From: Scleromitrula shiraiana
Lineage: Eukaryota > Ascomycota > Leotiomycetes > Helotiales > Sclerotiniaceae
Assembly: GCA_028455995.1 (NCBI GenBank)
Contig: JABELC010000003.1
Location: 124,001 to 188,000, forward strand
DNA: 64,000 bases
Reading direction: 5' to 3'
Part shown: piece by piece, positions 11,790 through 22,792 of the stretch
Numbering within the stretch: the first letter of the stretch is position 1
Layout of the letters: each line of letters starts with the position of its first letter
Position numbers and translations under genes: made by a program
The notes under the pieces: generated by a model
The model's input: only the letters and a program-made list of their open reading frames with translations
Told to the model about the DNA's origin: nothing
The model's database searches: none

Positions 11790-12430
11790 TCAATTCAACT
11801 TGAGGAGTTTTTCCGCATTCCCAAATGCGATAGCTTTTCGCTCTTCCTCCGTGATCATACCCGAAATCATGAACTCATTGATGAACTGGGTTTTATCCTC
11901 ATCTGTAGCCCAAGAATAATCCGCGGAATGCTCACATCAAAACCATCACCACTATTTCCAAAACTCTTCAAACCATAAGAATACACCATATTCCTTACCA
12001 CGACCCTGTCCTATAGCAGTAGTCCTCCCCAACATAGCAAAAAGATCCATCCAAGCCCAAAAGCCCACCGGTAGCACCCAAACATTCATTCCCCGCCCAA
12101 GTCTCCGCCAGAATATGCTCGCTCCATTCCTCAACCGTCCCCAACATCCCTCCTTCCTCCTTCCTCGTTCCTCGCAAGCATAATAGCACCAACCATCTCC
12201 CCCCTATCATCTGCCTCACACCATCCTAAGATCAGCATATCTATCTACCAAAACCACCCGCATCCATCCAAAGCCTCAAAACTGCATCCCGCAATCCAAT
12301 GCATGCCACCCCCAACCCGCTCTTCTGTTCCCAACACCGCAGCCACAACCTCAGATCAATGCAGGCGTCGCTATCAGTCGGGTGCATACAAACCAGTCGG
12401 CCATTCACCTGACCTGCGCAATACAATCAT
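11790..12430 (-). pseudogene. Degenerate amidohydrolase-2 family gene remnant
   Basis: The clearest part is the 3' end on the minus strand (about 11925-11795), which reads DYSWATDEDKTQFINEFMIS, then GMITEEERKAIAFGNAEKLL and a stop. That is the typical carboxy end of amidohydrolase-2 proteins (ACMSD/decarboxylase group), in which the D-Y motif carries a metal ligand. Upstream, to about 12430, coding-like pieces are scattered over all three minus frames with no common reading frame or plausible introns, so the gene is broken by several indels. The family call rests on memory of the C-terminal pattern and could be tested by a translated search. Confidence 0.45.
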
Positions 12431-13577
12431 AGGATAGATAGCTAGGATGAATATAAAAAGAAATTAGATATCTAGGCCCGTAAGATGTCATATTTTCCAT
12501 CAAAAATGTCATCTTATTATTCGCCAGGTGACTATACTATAACAAGAGCGCCTCCAAACCCAAGTTTCTCAATACAATACGTTGAACGAGCTCATCGGTC
12601 GGTTGCGCCATGGGGAGGACCCATAATCCTCGAAGCGATCGGGATAGGGGTGATAGCGCGACGAGGTCATCGTTAGTTTGCGACGACTTGGGGATACATG
12701 GCCGGAATTATTCGCGACAACCGACCTATATATTCGTTGTAGTTTCATGAGTCGGCCAGTCGGTCAATATATAAAAACCTAATTTTGCAATTTCATCCGC
12801 AGTTTGTTCATTCACTTGTATACGAATACCATTTCATTGCTGTTCATCCTATCAACTGTAGTCAACTCCCATTGATCATCAGGTTTCGAGAGCCCCGAGA
12901 AGATCCTGATAGATGCCATCGGATTGGTTGCCATGATTCGATCTATCAGATGGGATTTGTCTCTCTTGTATTATAGTGCGGTGTTGGGGATATAACATAA
13001 TTCATAATGCTCCTCGAGAGTGATAAAATGTACGTTTGCGGTCAACGGATTGGCGGACGAAGTTGCGAGGTGAGGAAGTGCGGAATAGATGGATGTTTTC
13101 ATCTCTGCTGATATTGGTGTAAAAAGTTGATGTGTGATTTCTTTATATGTTGGAGATGGTGTTTGGTGTTTGGAGTGAATTGGGGGGTTATGGGGATTGT
13201 GCAGGCGGTATAGGGGGTATGTGATGATGTGGGTTAAGTTGAGAGTTTGGATGTTCTGGCTAGTTTTTGATATGCATTTGTTGTTCCGGAACTAATGGGT
13301 CGTTGGTAAATATAGTCTTCTATTGAGCTTCCGTTTAATCAGATGGCTGAGGGTCAGGCGTTGATTGGGGTGGGATGCTGGTATAAGTAGCTAGCTAGCT
13401 ACTTAGGAGTAGCTAATTGTCGATTTATTTTCGGATATTTATTCATTGTATTTACGCGTTATACATGGTAATTACTCCGGTTACTTTTTTTCTTATTTGT
13501 GATTTTCAATTCAAAGCCTACATACATAATCCAACAATAAAGCTCCATAAAAATCAATAGAGATATTTCATCCATAA
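12431..13577. other. Intergenic, no gene seen
   Basis: Mixed-composition DNA between the amidohydrolase remnant and the stop of the convergently read regulator gene. Short frames here lack motifs. A GCTAGCTAGCTA stretch lies near 13391-13402. Confidence 0.5.
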
Positions 13578-16244
13578 TCAAGCTGTGATCATTTGTTCCC
13601 CTTCGCCATCCACGGAGAAGAAATGCGGCGATTGGTTCTCGATTTGAACGGCCGCTAGAGATGTCAATGCTAGTTGGATTTGATCTAGGATGCATTCTCG
13701 TTAGTATGTCATATCACATAACATCACGCCCACACCCATCCATTAACAACTCAGATAAAAGTAACATACCTCTCATCCCCGTCAACGCCTCATTAGCCCC
13801 CGAATAATTTTGCAACGCGCTCAGTATCATCTCTACGCCCTCACTTAACTGTCCCAACAGTGCATCCGTCCTCTTTTGAAGAACCTCCTCAAACGGACTC
13901 GCCTGTTTAATCGCAATAGTTTTGTGACAGAGCATTATCATTGCGTAACTGCCTTGCATTGCACAACATGCGAATATGGGCATCATGCGGGGTAGTTCTT
14001 GATGTTTGATGTTTGTTTGATTGGGGGTTGTGAAAGTGTTGGAGTTGAGAGGGTTGGGGAAGGATAAAGCACGAAAAGAATGCGCGATTTTAAAGGCAGA
14101 TTGCATGCATATCTTGGATGAAAATCTACCACTGAATGGGAAAATGGGGGAATCGAGAATACAGGAATCTTCTTTGAAGGCTGGGGAGGTGATAGTACTC
14201 GTATTGTTGCTGTTGATATTGTTTAGTGATAAGGATGCTTGTTGTAAATCATTGCTGCATCCGCATTTTCGGGGTGGGCCGTGACCGGCTGTCGGGTCGG
14301 ATGATAGATCGCAGTGTTTTTTTGTGAAGATGGGCATGTCGGAGAAGGCGCAGTAGCGGTGGATTTTGATGCGGGAACTGATGAGGAGGTAAGCTTGGTT
14401 CATATTTATGAGTGGAGGAGTGGAGGAGACATACCTATTCAATTTGATACGCGCCATGAGGCGCAAGTTGCGAGCGACGTCCCTTTCTGATGGTTCCATG
14501 GGTTCCGATGAAGGTTGAGTATAAGACCATTTTTCAGCTTCATCAACTAGAGGTTCGATCATTCTTTCAAGTTCGGTCATTCGGTCCCATAATTTAATAT
14601 TGCTTGAATTTAACTTGATGGTTGATTCGAGGTCAGATACAAATTGAGTAGCGGTTGCAATAATTCTTTGAGCCTCAAGGAACGAGGACCAAGCCTTCCG
14701 GGATATGAGTTAGTCAATGAGAATATTGGGGAGAAACTAGCACTTACGCCTGAATCAGATACAAATGTTGGCACGGGTGTTGTAAATCGTGGGTCAGAAA
14801 GCAGAATAGATGGTGCCTGCCATTCATTAGCAAAATTATAACTGCGCACAAGTGCAGGAAATTACATACCATACAGCTAAGAATGGATCCTTGACAAACA
14901 CAAACGTACTAGATTGAAGTTAGAAACAACAATAATCAAATTCCGAGAAAATAAAACATACTGTCATCCACCAAATTCTGCGATCTGATTCTGCATATGT
15001 ATACTCCTCGGTACCCTTCGAATGAAGACCCAAATCCATAGCAGAAACCAAAGCCTGACCACCCCGTTTCCTCATTTTCGCAATATTACCCCTCTGAGAA
15101 TACTCATACGTGCACAGCAGAAGCAAGGCAATAATACTTTCAGCCTCCAATCTAACCTGTGGATGCAGCGGTATTCTATATGACCCCGGAGAAGCTTCAC
15201 TGCTTAGAGCTTCTCCAGGATCTATCATAGACTCAATCATCTCATTCTCAATTTCAATACTATCGAGAGCCAACTGAGCGAACACCTGAGCTTGATCTCT
15301 TCTTAATAGAATCGATTCTTGGGAATTTGGTGTAGGGTCTTCGGGATGAGGAATGAGTGAGAGGATAGCGGACATCGCGAGACTCATTGGAGAGGTTGGC
15401 TGGAATTCTGGCAAATTCTTACTGCGGAATAAAAGATCATTGGGTCCTCGTACTCCAATCTCAAGTTTATCGATGGCTTGATTGGGTAAAGGAGATGGAA
15501 GGATCGGAAAATAAGGATGGATGAAGCAATAATATGCGCTTACACTACAGCATCATATGAGATCAGTAGACATTACTTTTCCCATAGGCGGTTATAACGA
15601 GCATTGAGTGATACTTACATATCATCATCGCTGCAATATACCTTAACAACAGGATGTCCCATCCCCGAGATAAAATCATTCCCACGTTGTTGTGGTAAGG
15701 AGGTATCAGGTATGACAGGTGGCTCTTGGTTTTCAAGGAAATCTGAAATGAAGTCAAGATCTACATTGAAGTCCAGCTCCGAGTCTTCCGCCGGCTGAAG
15801 AAGTCCAGCCCCAGGACTGACCAACGAAACGATTTGTGATGGTCCCGTGACTGATAGTGCGGTTAGAAGAGTGCTTGGGTATAATGCCTACTGACTTACG
15901 AAGTTCATTGGTTGGTGGTGGTTCTAGTTGTCTCTTTCCATCAGACAGCTTCTTGCGTCTTCTAGCACCACCTCTTTTACTTGCTGTGTAGACGCACTCG
16001 CAGCCTCTATTTGTACACTGTTGGAATTAGAACTTGTTCCATCCGTCCTAAAGAAGGTACTCACATTTACGCACGGCTTCTTGCCATTGCAACGTGTACG
16101 AGCTGCCCGGCTATATAAATTGGTGAGGTCGATTCATATGATTTAACGGTGACTATTCTTAATATCTTACCATTCAAGGCAAGCTATTTTCACAGGAGGA
16201 GCCAAAAACTTCCTAACGGATTTATTCTGCAGCGGCGAACCCAT
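13578..16244 (-). CDS. Zn2Cys6 fungal transcription factor
   Basis: Ten exons (16244-16171, 16110-16065, 16017-15900, 15850-15619, 15544-14962, 14908-14870, 14816-14748, 14694-14435, 14377-13770, 13684-13578) join in frame to 711 residues. The zinc cluster is split over the first three exons: Cys22, 25, 32, 38, 41 and 48 (CX2CX6CX5CX2CX6C, with RAARTRCNGKKPC in the middle), followed by a basic linker KRGGARRRKK. The middle contains the fungal regulator homology region with AYYCFIHPYFPILP and RRIWWMTYVCVCQGSILS, the latter seen only after splicing. The protein should bind DNA at paired CGG-type half sites; its targets are unknown. It is divergent from the broken secreted-protein gene starting at 17101, which is a candidate former target. 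Ten small exons is a high number but each boundary has a standard donor and acceptor. Confidence 0.88.
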
Positions 16245-17100
16245 CGTGCTGGTGGGTATTCTTTCACGCTAGTCTCGGTCGGTAATCTACAGGGATTTAC
16301 CAATCATCGTGAGGTTATCTTGTATTTTCAAGATCCCCTATTACTGTCAAGAAAATCTTCCCGTTGAGTGTGTTCATTCAATGATGGACTTGATTTGACC
16401 GTTTTGCTTGAGAGACACTTTTTGTTGATTTGTTTGATATAATGACTGATGTTGAAATTGTAAGAGGAAAAGTTTCGTGTATCATACGATTCAGTTACAA
16501 TATTATTATCAGTGTCATATGATTGGTTAAACTGCCAAATGGCGTTGCTTTCTAATCCGGATAATCGTCAGACAGTTTTACGTTTTCTCGCGCAAACACC
16601 GCAACCTCTGAGATTCTTCAACTACGATTATAAGATTGAAGTCGAAAAGAACGCGTTACCAAGATGCATTTTCTTGCATCCGAGGGACTTCATGCTTGGA
16701 TTCAACGTGAACAGGTGAACATATTCATCAGATCACAGGACTCTTAGCCACGTGCCGACACATTTGCCATTGCATGGAATTGCAGTTTTGAACACTGAAG
16801 AGGTACTTATCAATGTTCGTTGCTTGTGGAGAGAAAGTTATCATATCCTGAGTTATGTATCAAGAGGTCATGGGCCAATTCCAAATCATTTAAAGATATG
16901 GCCCATCATGAAGGACGTTTTTTTGGACGGCATAGGTCGCGATGCGCGATGTCAAGAGACAGAGGGACCTTGAAGATCATATTCAAAGCAATATGCAATC
17001 AACTACAAATTTTTGAATCATACCCGTTCCAAACTGTTTGTGGAGAGATCCACACTTACGGATTGATCTTTTGTTCTTATTTTTTATGCCTCTTTCCAAT
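16245..17100. promoter_or_regulatory. Shared upstream region between divergent genes
   Basis: This 856 bp region separates two divergent genes and must hold both promoters. No coding region with recognisable content was found, and no site could be assigned with confidence. Confidence 0.5.
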
Positions 17101-18647
17101 ATGTTCTCGAAAATAGCTGCATTTTTACTCGTTGCTTCTACAACCGCTCATGCTGGCTCATATGTTTCCATTCTTCCCAAAAATGCTCAGGGCCTTTTCA
17201 ACGAGTCTATGACATATTTAGATAGATCATATGATTATTCATCTGGGTATCTATATCAAGAGAGTGCAGCGGCGGCTTTACGACATGATACTCGAAGTTC
17301 AGTGTGGTATGCTGTCGGGTTATTAGCAAGAAATGAAGGCTCTGATGTTATTGGTAGCCAATTCAAAAATCCGCAGGATCAATGGTGAGTCTTTAGATAT
17401 TTTGTTCCCCAGGGAATGTGACATTGACCATAGATAGGTACGGTGACTACCAAGAAGAGCCCGATGAGCCAGAAGTGGGAAGTTTGTATTACCCGATCGT
17501 CGGTTTCGAAGAGTTTGGTCATATTATCTCACCAAGTGTAAAGGATTTGATCTTGAAATCTCTGTATAATTCAACAATCGGAGATAGTTGCCGTGTTGTT
17601 GGAGTTGATGGAGATAATTTTTACTCAGCCTATACAAATCCCGTGAGTTTAATGTCCTATTTCAAACCATATAATTGATCTGATACAACCGAAGAATTAA
17701 TTATGCGTGCTTTTTTTACTGAATGGACAGGCCGTAAATTAAACGAAAGCAATATGGCACGTTCTGGAGAAATGTATGTGCAAGAAATTATCAACTTATT
17801 TGATCGAGCCAATACGCTCTCGGAGTTCAACAGCGGTACTTACACTGGTGTATCTTTGTTTGCAAGGACTTTGTGGACCAAATACTTACCAAATGATTCT
17901 GTCATGAAGCAGAGAGGAGCATTCATGATTCAACGCACTTGGGAAGCTGTATCAAATTTGTGGCACCCACAACTTCTGAATGTTGCTGGTCCTTGGGACC
18001 GATCATATGGATTTGACATGACAAAATATCTCAGTCTATTGGCACTCCACATTTGGAATGCGATCGGGAAAAGTAAATCTTCTATCATAGATAGACCAAG
18101 TATGATGTCTCATAATGCAGACTTTGCTTACGGACCATGGTTTGCAATATTAGCGGAATTTCATAATAGTTTGATACCGGCAAATGTTACATCAACTCTT
18201 CAGGAGTTCAAAGGAGAGCATACACTCACTTCTTCAACTTATTCTCCGCCATTCGACCTGTATCCACGAAACATCGCAGCCTGGCTTGCAAACAATATTA
18301 GCATTGGCGCAGACACTTTCAACGAGAATGTTATAGGTGGGCCTGCAAGAAACCAAGGTACATTTAATCCAGCTCTTATTCAATGGAATACTGGTAATGG
18401 AATCGACTGGCTCACACTTTACGCGACTGAAATGCACTTTATTGCTGAGGCTCCCTCGGGGTCATTAAACTTGACATATCCTGATGGTAACAGCAGTTCA
18501 ATTTTCACACTCTTGATGTCGCCCTTCGCAAAGGAAAGGACGATTTCTAGCATTGGAGATATCCAAGGGTTAAACTTAAATGTTTCGGGTACGGTTGATA
18601 TGAACTATACGTTGCCCTCATATAGAATAGATAGATGTTTTATATAA
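17101..18647 (+). pseudogene. Secreted protein of a conserved ascomycete family (linalool dehydratase-like fold suspected), probably broken
   Basis: Exon 1 (17101-17384) encodes a signal peptide, MFSKIAAFLLVASTTAHA, then YVSILPKNAQGLFNESMTYL. Exon 2 (17438-17642) joins in frame through QDQWYGDYQ. The large last segment (17703-18647) keeps long conserved-looking blocks such as LLNVAGPWDRSYGFDMTKYL and several N-glycosylation sites. However, splicing GTGAGT (17643) to the only nearby acceptor (GAAG, 17694) shifts the frame and meets TAA at once, as if one base had been lost at the donor. Compared with how I remember the family, two internal segments (after ARNEG and after EVGSLYYP) and the C-terminal FEFWNFTYTM-type end also seem to be missing. 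The start at 17101 has A at -3; 17086 is an alternative. The function is unknown; an (alpha/alpha) barrel enzyme is a guess. Confidence 0.6.
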
Positions 18648-18704
18648 TTTTACTGCCTAAGTGACCCCAACACGAACCGACGTCAAATCTATGTTCAAGA
18701 ATAG

Positions 18705-20314
18705 TCATCCCACCCACAGTCCTTTCGCAATAACTTGTCGACCACTGGTACTCAAAATATCCGTTATCCACTTCCCCTCCACAGATTCATCACCGCCTAA
18801 CGTTTTCCACGCAGTTGTAACAGCCATGTGAACAATTGGCGACTCGGAGTAAGCCGATTGCGTCTGGGATGTTCGAAGAAAGTAGTATGGGATGCAACCG
18901 CAAATCTCCAAGGCTGCTAGCCGTTCCGCAACTATATATGTTTCTTTGGCTGTGCATCTTGAAAAGCCATCTTTTGTAGTACCATTAGATTTGAATTTCA
19001 GGAGATCTTGGTCTGTGATCATTACGGGATCTTCGATGACACCTTGAAGAGAAGCAAGCACCTGAAGAATATGAATCATTACTGTGTTATAAAACATGAG
19101 AGTCTTAGCTGCATTGTCGTTCAAAAACTCCAAGACTATTCCAGAAGGGGACGAGCTATTTATCCAAGACTCTTCAGGCTCCAACATAGCAGGATGATGA
19201 TGAATTTCGGAGATTATGAAATAAGAATTTTCCACATCACAATCCCATCGTTTTCTCCAAGAACGAAGACAAGACAACAGATTGAGTGCCATACGTTCTA
19301 TCTCATCTATATCGTGCACAGCCTCTTGATGGTTCAATTGCCAGCTTGCTAGCACATCATCACGCTTCGAAATTAAAACCGTACAGTCGGCCAATATATC
19401 AAACAAATCTTGCTCCGGAATATCCTCTCGAGAGCAAGTTTTCCTTAAAGCCTCCTTCCATTCTGCTATTGCTAGAATCGAAGGCTTCCTCGTACTCAAG
19501 GAAGCGAAAAGTATCATATGTCGCACACCTCTATAGATTTTACATGATTTCCGGGAATTGTAGACATTAGGATCGCGCAATTGAAGCAATCTTTCTAATC
19601 CAATCATATGTTCTAGATAGTGCTTGGGGCCACTAGGTACGAAGCATTCCAATAGAGCCAATGTGACAACAGAAAGGATGATTTGATCACGAGTGTAGCA
19701 TTTCGAATCCGAGAGTGCTTGGTTGAGATGCTTCAGTGCACCTCCATACATTGCATAACCCCGATCTGCAATACAAGGCTGCCGATGTTGGGTACCAAAA
19801 AATATGACAGAGAAACTTAGAATTGCCTGATAGAAAACTTGGCTATTTGCTGTGCCGGTATTCGTTGCCGATGTAGTGATTTCGCTAAGTTGAACATTCT
19901 CTAATCCTTCATCAACAAGAGCTCCACGGAAAATACGCTGTCTTGTATAACAAAGATGATTTTCTAAATCTAAGGCACTCACTAGCACCAAAGAACACAG
20001 AGATGATTGATAATGGGCAAAATTTTGCGTCGTATCAGAGTCACTGGTAGAATGTTGAATAATCGACACAACTCCCCTCTTGTCAGTTCTTCTGGATTTC
20101 ACAATCTTTCCTTCGATAAAGGCAGTATCTTTCGGCCCATCACACTTGAAGCCGCCTCTTAAGCACCTATTGCAGAAAGGTCGATTTTCGTCTGTTCAGG
20201 TGAGAGGTTATTAGTTCCCGCATTTTAGTCCCTGATAGGAGGAAGCTTACCGCATTTAACTCGCCGTTTACGACAATTGGAACAACCTTTCGATCTTCCA
20301 GCGACATTCACCAT
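18705..20314 (-). CDS. Zn2Cys6 fungal transcription factor
   Basis: Two exons, 20314-20251 and 20191-18705, give 516 residues. The intron (GTAAGC...AACAG) splits the zinc cluster, and the join gives Cys11, 14, 21, 28, 31 and 38 with the core CSNCRKRRVKC and CNRCLRGGFKC, pattern CX2CX6CX6CX2CX6C. The remaining about 470 residues are one open frame of the fungal-specific regulator middle domain, with the usual helical composition and no known catalytic motif. The start at 20314 (MVNVAGRSKGC) was chosen because it places the cluster at the extreme N-terminus, as is normal. It is divergent from the SRPBCC gene at 21105, and the region between holds four copies of a CTCAAT-GCCGCAA motif that could be its own operator. 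Its target pathway is unknown. Confidence 0.87.
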
Positions 20315-20459
20315 ATTGTTGCCACTATAAAAAGTGCATGCTCTGTGATGAAGTGTTTGAAATGGTGAAAGGCCGGCTAAGGTTTGATATCGGGATGTCT
20401 GCTGAATGCTAAGATCAGCGCTAGCACCCTCCACTAGTGCAAACGCTATACCCTTTGCG

Positions 20460-20790
20460 GCTCAATCCGCGAGCAACTTTGTCGTAGCATATGAACGACA
20501 CGACAAAATACAATATAGGTCATGAATATTGGCATACATCTGATCCCATACGAAGAATTTGTTGCCCGCTCAATGCGCCGCAAAAGGTATAGTCAGTTTC
20601 TAAGAATTAACAGTGCAAGATATTAGGATTTTCTTCGACCTCATATGTCCAGTTCACACGCTCAATAAGCCGCAATAAGTATAGTGCTTATGATAAAATA
20701 ATGTGATGCTCGAGATACATGTTCTTTTGAAGCACAAATTTGATTCTGGATCAAGTTGTCAATCGCGCATTGAGCCGCAAGAGTTTTAGC
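20460..20790. promoter_or_regulatory. Four spaced copies of a GCTCAAT..GCCGCAA motif
   Basis: Similar 15-25 bp elements start near 20460, 20568, 20660 and 20766, about 90-110 bp apart. Copies two and three share CTCAAT, then GCCGCAA, then GTATAG; copy four keeps GAGCCGCAA; copy one is the weakest. The region lies between the divergent regulator gene and the SRPBCC gene. They may be regulator binding sites or the relics of an old roughly 100 bp tandem array. Confidence 0.45.
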
Positions 20791-21104
20791 GTATTATGAT
20801 AAAAGATACATTGGTGCAGCACCATAAGGTATATAAGATCATAACTTTCCACCATGATGCTCCGAATACTTCAGACAAAGATTCAACCATCACCTCATCT
20901 AACTATATTTCACAATTCAAAAGCTTGAATTTGAAGCCCAAATTATATAGCCAAATTGCAACCTAAGCCCGACCAAAAAGAAAATCGGTCCAATACCACA
21001 TACTATCCTCATCAACAACATATATCTATCCTTGCCTTAGCTATCTCTCCATCTACACAATCCTACTATACAACACAGTAATAGTACTCCAAACTATAAC
21101 AACC

Positions 21105-21614
21105 ATGCCTTTAATTTCAACAAGCATCGAGATCGCGGCTCCATCCTCCACAGTCCGCAATACATTCCTCTCCTTCCCCAACTCCCATTCCTGGCACACC
21201 AAATTCTTCAAACAAATCCTCCCTAAAGCCAACACCAACACTACATCCACCTCCGAATCCCTCTCAAAACTCACGCCTGGCACCACCCTTCACGTAATCA
21301 TCCAACTCCAACCCGAAAAAGAAACAGTCATGTACCCTATCCTAATCAACAACACATCAACCGAGTTTTCCTGGACAGGACGTTTGTGGGGAATTCCTGG
21401 ATTATTTACCGGCACACATAAATTTCGATTTGAAGAGAGTACGAGTGAGGGGAATGTTGGCGGTACGAAATTTGTACATGAAGAGGTTTTTAATGGTGGG
21501 TTGGCGATGTTGCTTTTGGGGGAGAGTGGTGATATGTATAAGAATACGAAGAACAACTTTGATGGGTTCAATGGGGATTTGAAGAGGGAGTGCGAGAAAC
21601 AGCTTGGGGATTGA
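21105..21614 (+). CDS. SRPBCC (START-like) domain protein
   Basis: The intronless gene encodes 169 residues with the features of the polyketide-cyclase/SRPBCC superfamily: an N-terminal strand ISTSIEIAAPSSTVRNTFLS, an FPNSHSWHTKFF segment (the usual wet-pocket entry), FSWTGRLWGIPGLFTGTHKF in the middle, and a C-terminal amphipathic helix. Such proteins bind hydrophobic ligands in a deep cavity; some are cyclases or hydrolases, many have no known role. No signal peptide, so it is cytosolic. It is divergent from the Zn2Cys6 gene at 18705-20314 and the motif cluster between them hints at joint control. The length is normal for the family. Confidence 0.75.
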   Translation: MPLISTSIEIAAPSSTVRNTFLSFPNSHSWHTKFFKQILPKANTNTTSTSESLSKLTPGTTLHVIIQLQPEKETVMYPILINNTSTEFSWTGRLWGIPGLFTGTHKFRFEESTSEGNVGGTKFVHEEVFNGGLAMLLLGESGDMYKNTKNNFDGFNGDLKRECEKQLGD

Positions 21615-21965
21615 ATGAGATAGTAGGATGAAATAGGATTTGAGATCGGCAACAGCGTTGGAGTTGGGGTTGGGGATGGGATTGGGATTGGATTGGGCTA
21701 ATCATACGTTAGATTGATTGACATAAAAATGCGTTTGGGAATTAATTCTTACTTGGGTCTTGAAGATTGCAGTGGTGAAAGTTGTTATATAATAAATTCT
21801 AGGATATTCTTTTACACTCTTATATTATTCGAACGAAGCCTAGCTTCCAGGTAATACACTCTTGCCGCGATCATTAGCATCTCGTTGCATTTTATGATTC
21901 TCATAAATACAATTCGGAAATACATTTTCCAAACTCCAATGGGTATAGTTTCACCGCCAGCGTCT
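21615..21965. other. Intergenic, no gene seen
   Basis: Three-prime flank of the SRPBCC gene with a short GGGATTGGGATTGG-type repeat (about 21665-21700) and AT-rich sequence leading to the transporter remnant. Confidence 0.5.
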
Positions 21966-22265
21966 TTAAACATGTTCCGCATCCCTCTCCCTACTTTGAT
22001 ATTCCAATCTCTCCTCCTCAACACCCCCAACGCCCAAGTGCTTCTCCCCAATATGCGCCACATCACTAATCCGATCATTCAATAAACTCCCACCAGGTCT
22101 CGTTTTCCAAGCCTTTGGAGCTCCCTGTGCAAAAACCAATTCGATTTCCTCCAATGTTTTACCTGCCGTCTCCGGATATGTCAAGAAAGCCTGGATAGCT
22201 GCAGCCATGCACAAAGTACCGAAAACGAACTTACGATATTGTGCACATGCTGCATCACTTCCTCA
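21966..22265 (-). pseudogene. C-terminal fragment of an MFS sugar transporter
   Basis: The minus frame reads KFVFGTLCMAAAIQAF followed by LTYPETAGKTLEEIELVF and a hydrophilic tail to a stop at 21966. PETAGKTLEEIE is the well-known motif after the last membrane helix of fungal sugar porters (PETKGRTLEE type). The other eleven helices are absent: upstream sequence to 22790 has no transporter frame. This is therefore the tail of a truncated gene, unrelated to the intact exporter next to it, which belongs to a different MFS branch. Confidence 0.75.
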
Positions 22266-22792
22266 TGAGGGATCTTGCTGTAGTCTTTTAGTACACAGCG
22301 AGTCTGAGGTTTATTTTATTGTAAAACCACAAATACACAGGGCAACTTGGTTACCTTCGGTGCTATCTTATGTTCGATATTTGGAATGTACCAAGGAAGA
22401 GTCTTGCTTGGAGTTACAAATTTGGCAGGATCGGAAAACATTTCAAACCGAAAACTGATCGAATCGGGTAGTTTATATGGAGAGATCATATGGAGAGATA
22501 TGAAGCTTGGAATGCTTGAAACTATGTGAGTGGATATGACGATACAAGTAATGGATATCTGCTGTGCCACATTAGTCTCGCAAAGAAAACTTCCAAGTCT
22601 TGCAACCAGGAACTCCAACCCAACGCGTTACTACAGTATTGTGTTTCTTGATTTTGTTATAATTTCTTTGAAAACAATAATTACCTCTGGCCCATGCTGT
22701 GCTACGGGTTCTTCGTATTCTTCTATGGATTTAGGAAGTCGATTCTAAAATGACATTTTATGAAACTATTGTGATCACTTAAATATCCCCAT
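22266..22792. other. Intergenic, no gene seen
   Basis: Sequence between the sugar-porter fragment and the stop of the MFS exporter. The frames here show no motif, although the missing upstream part of the sugar-porter gene would be expected in this place. Confidence 0.5.

Noticed and set aside
16512..16718. 68-residue plus frame upstream of the secreted-protein gene
   Set aside because: No motif, no partner exon, and it lies in the divergent promoter region.
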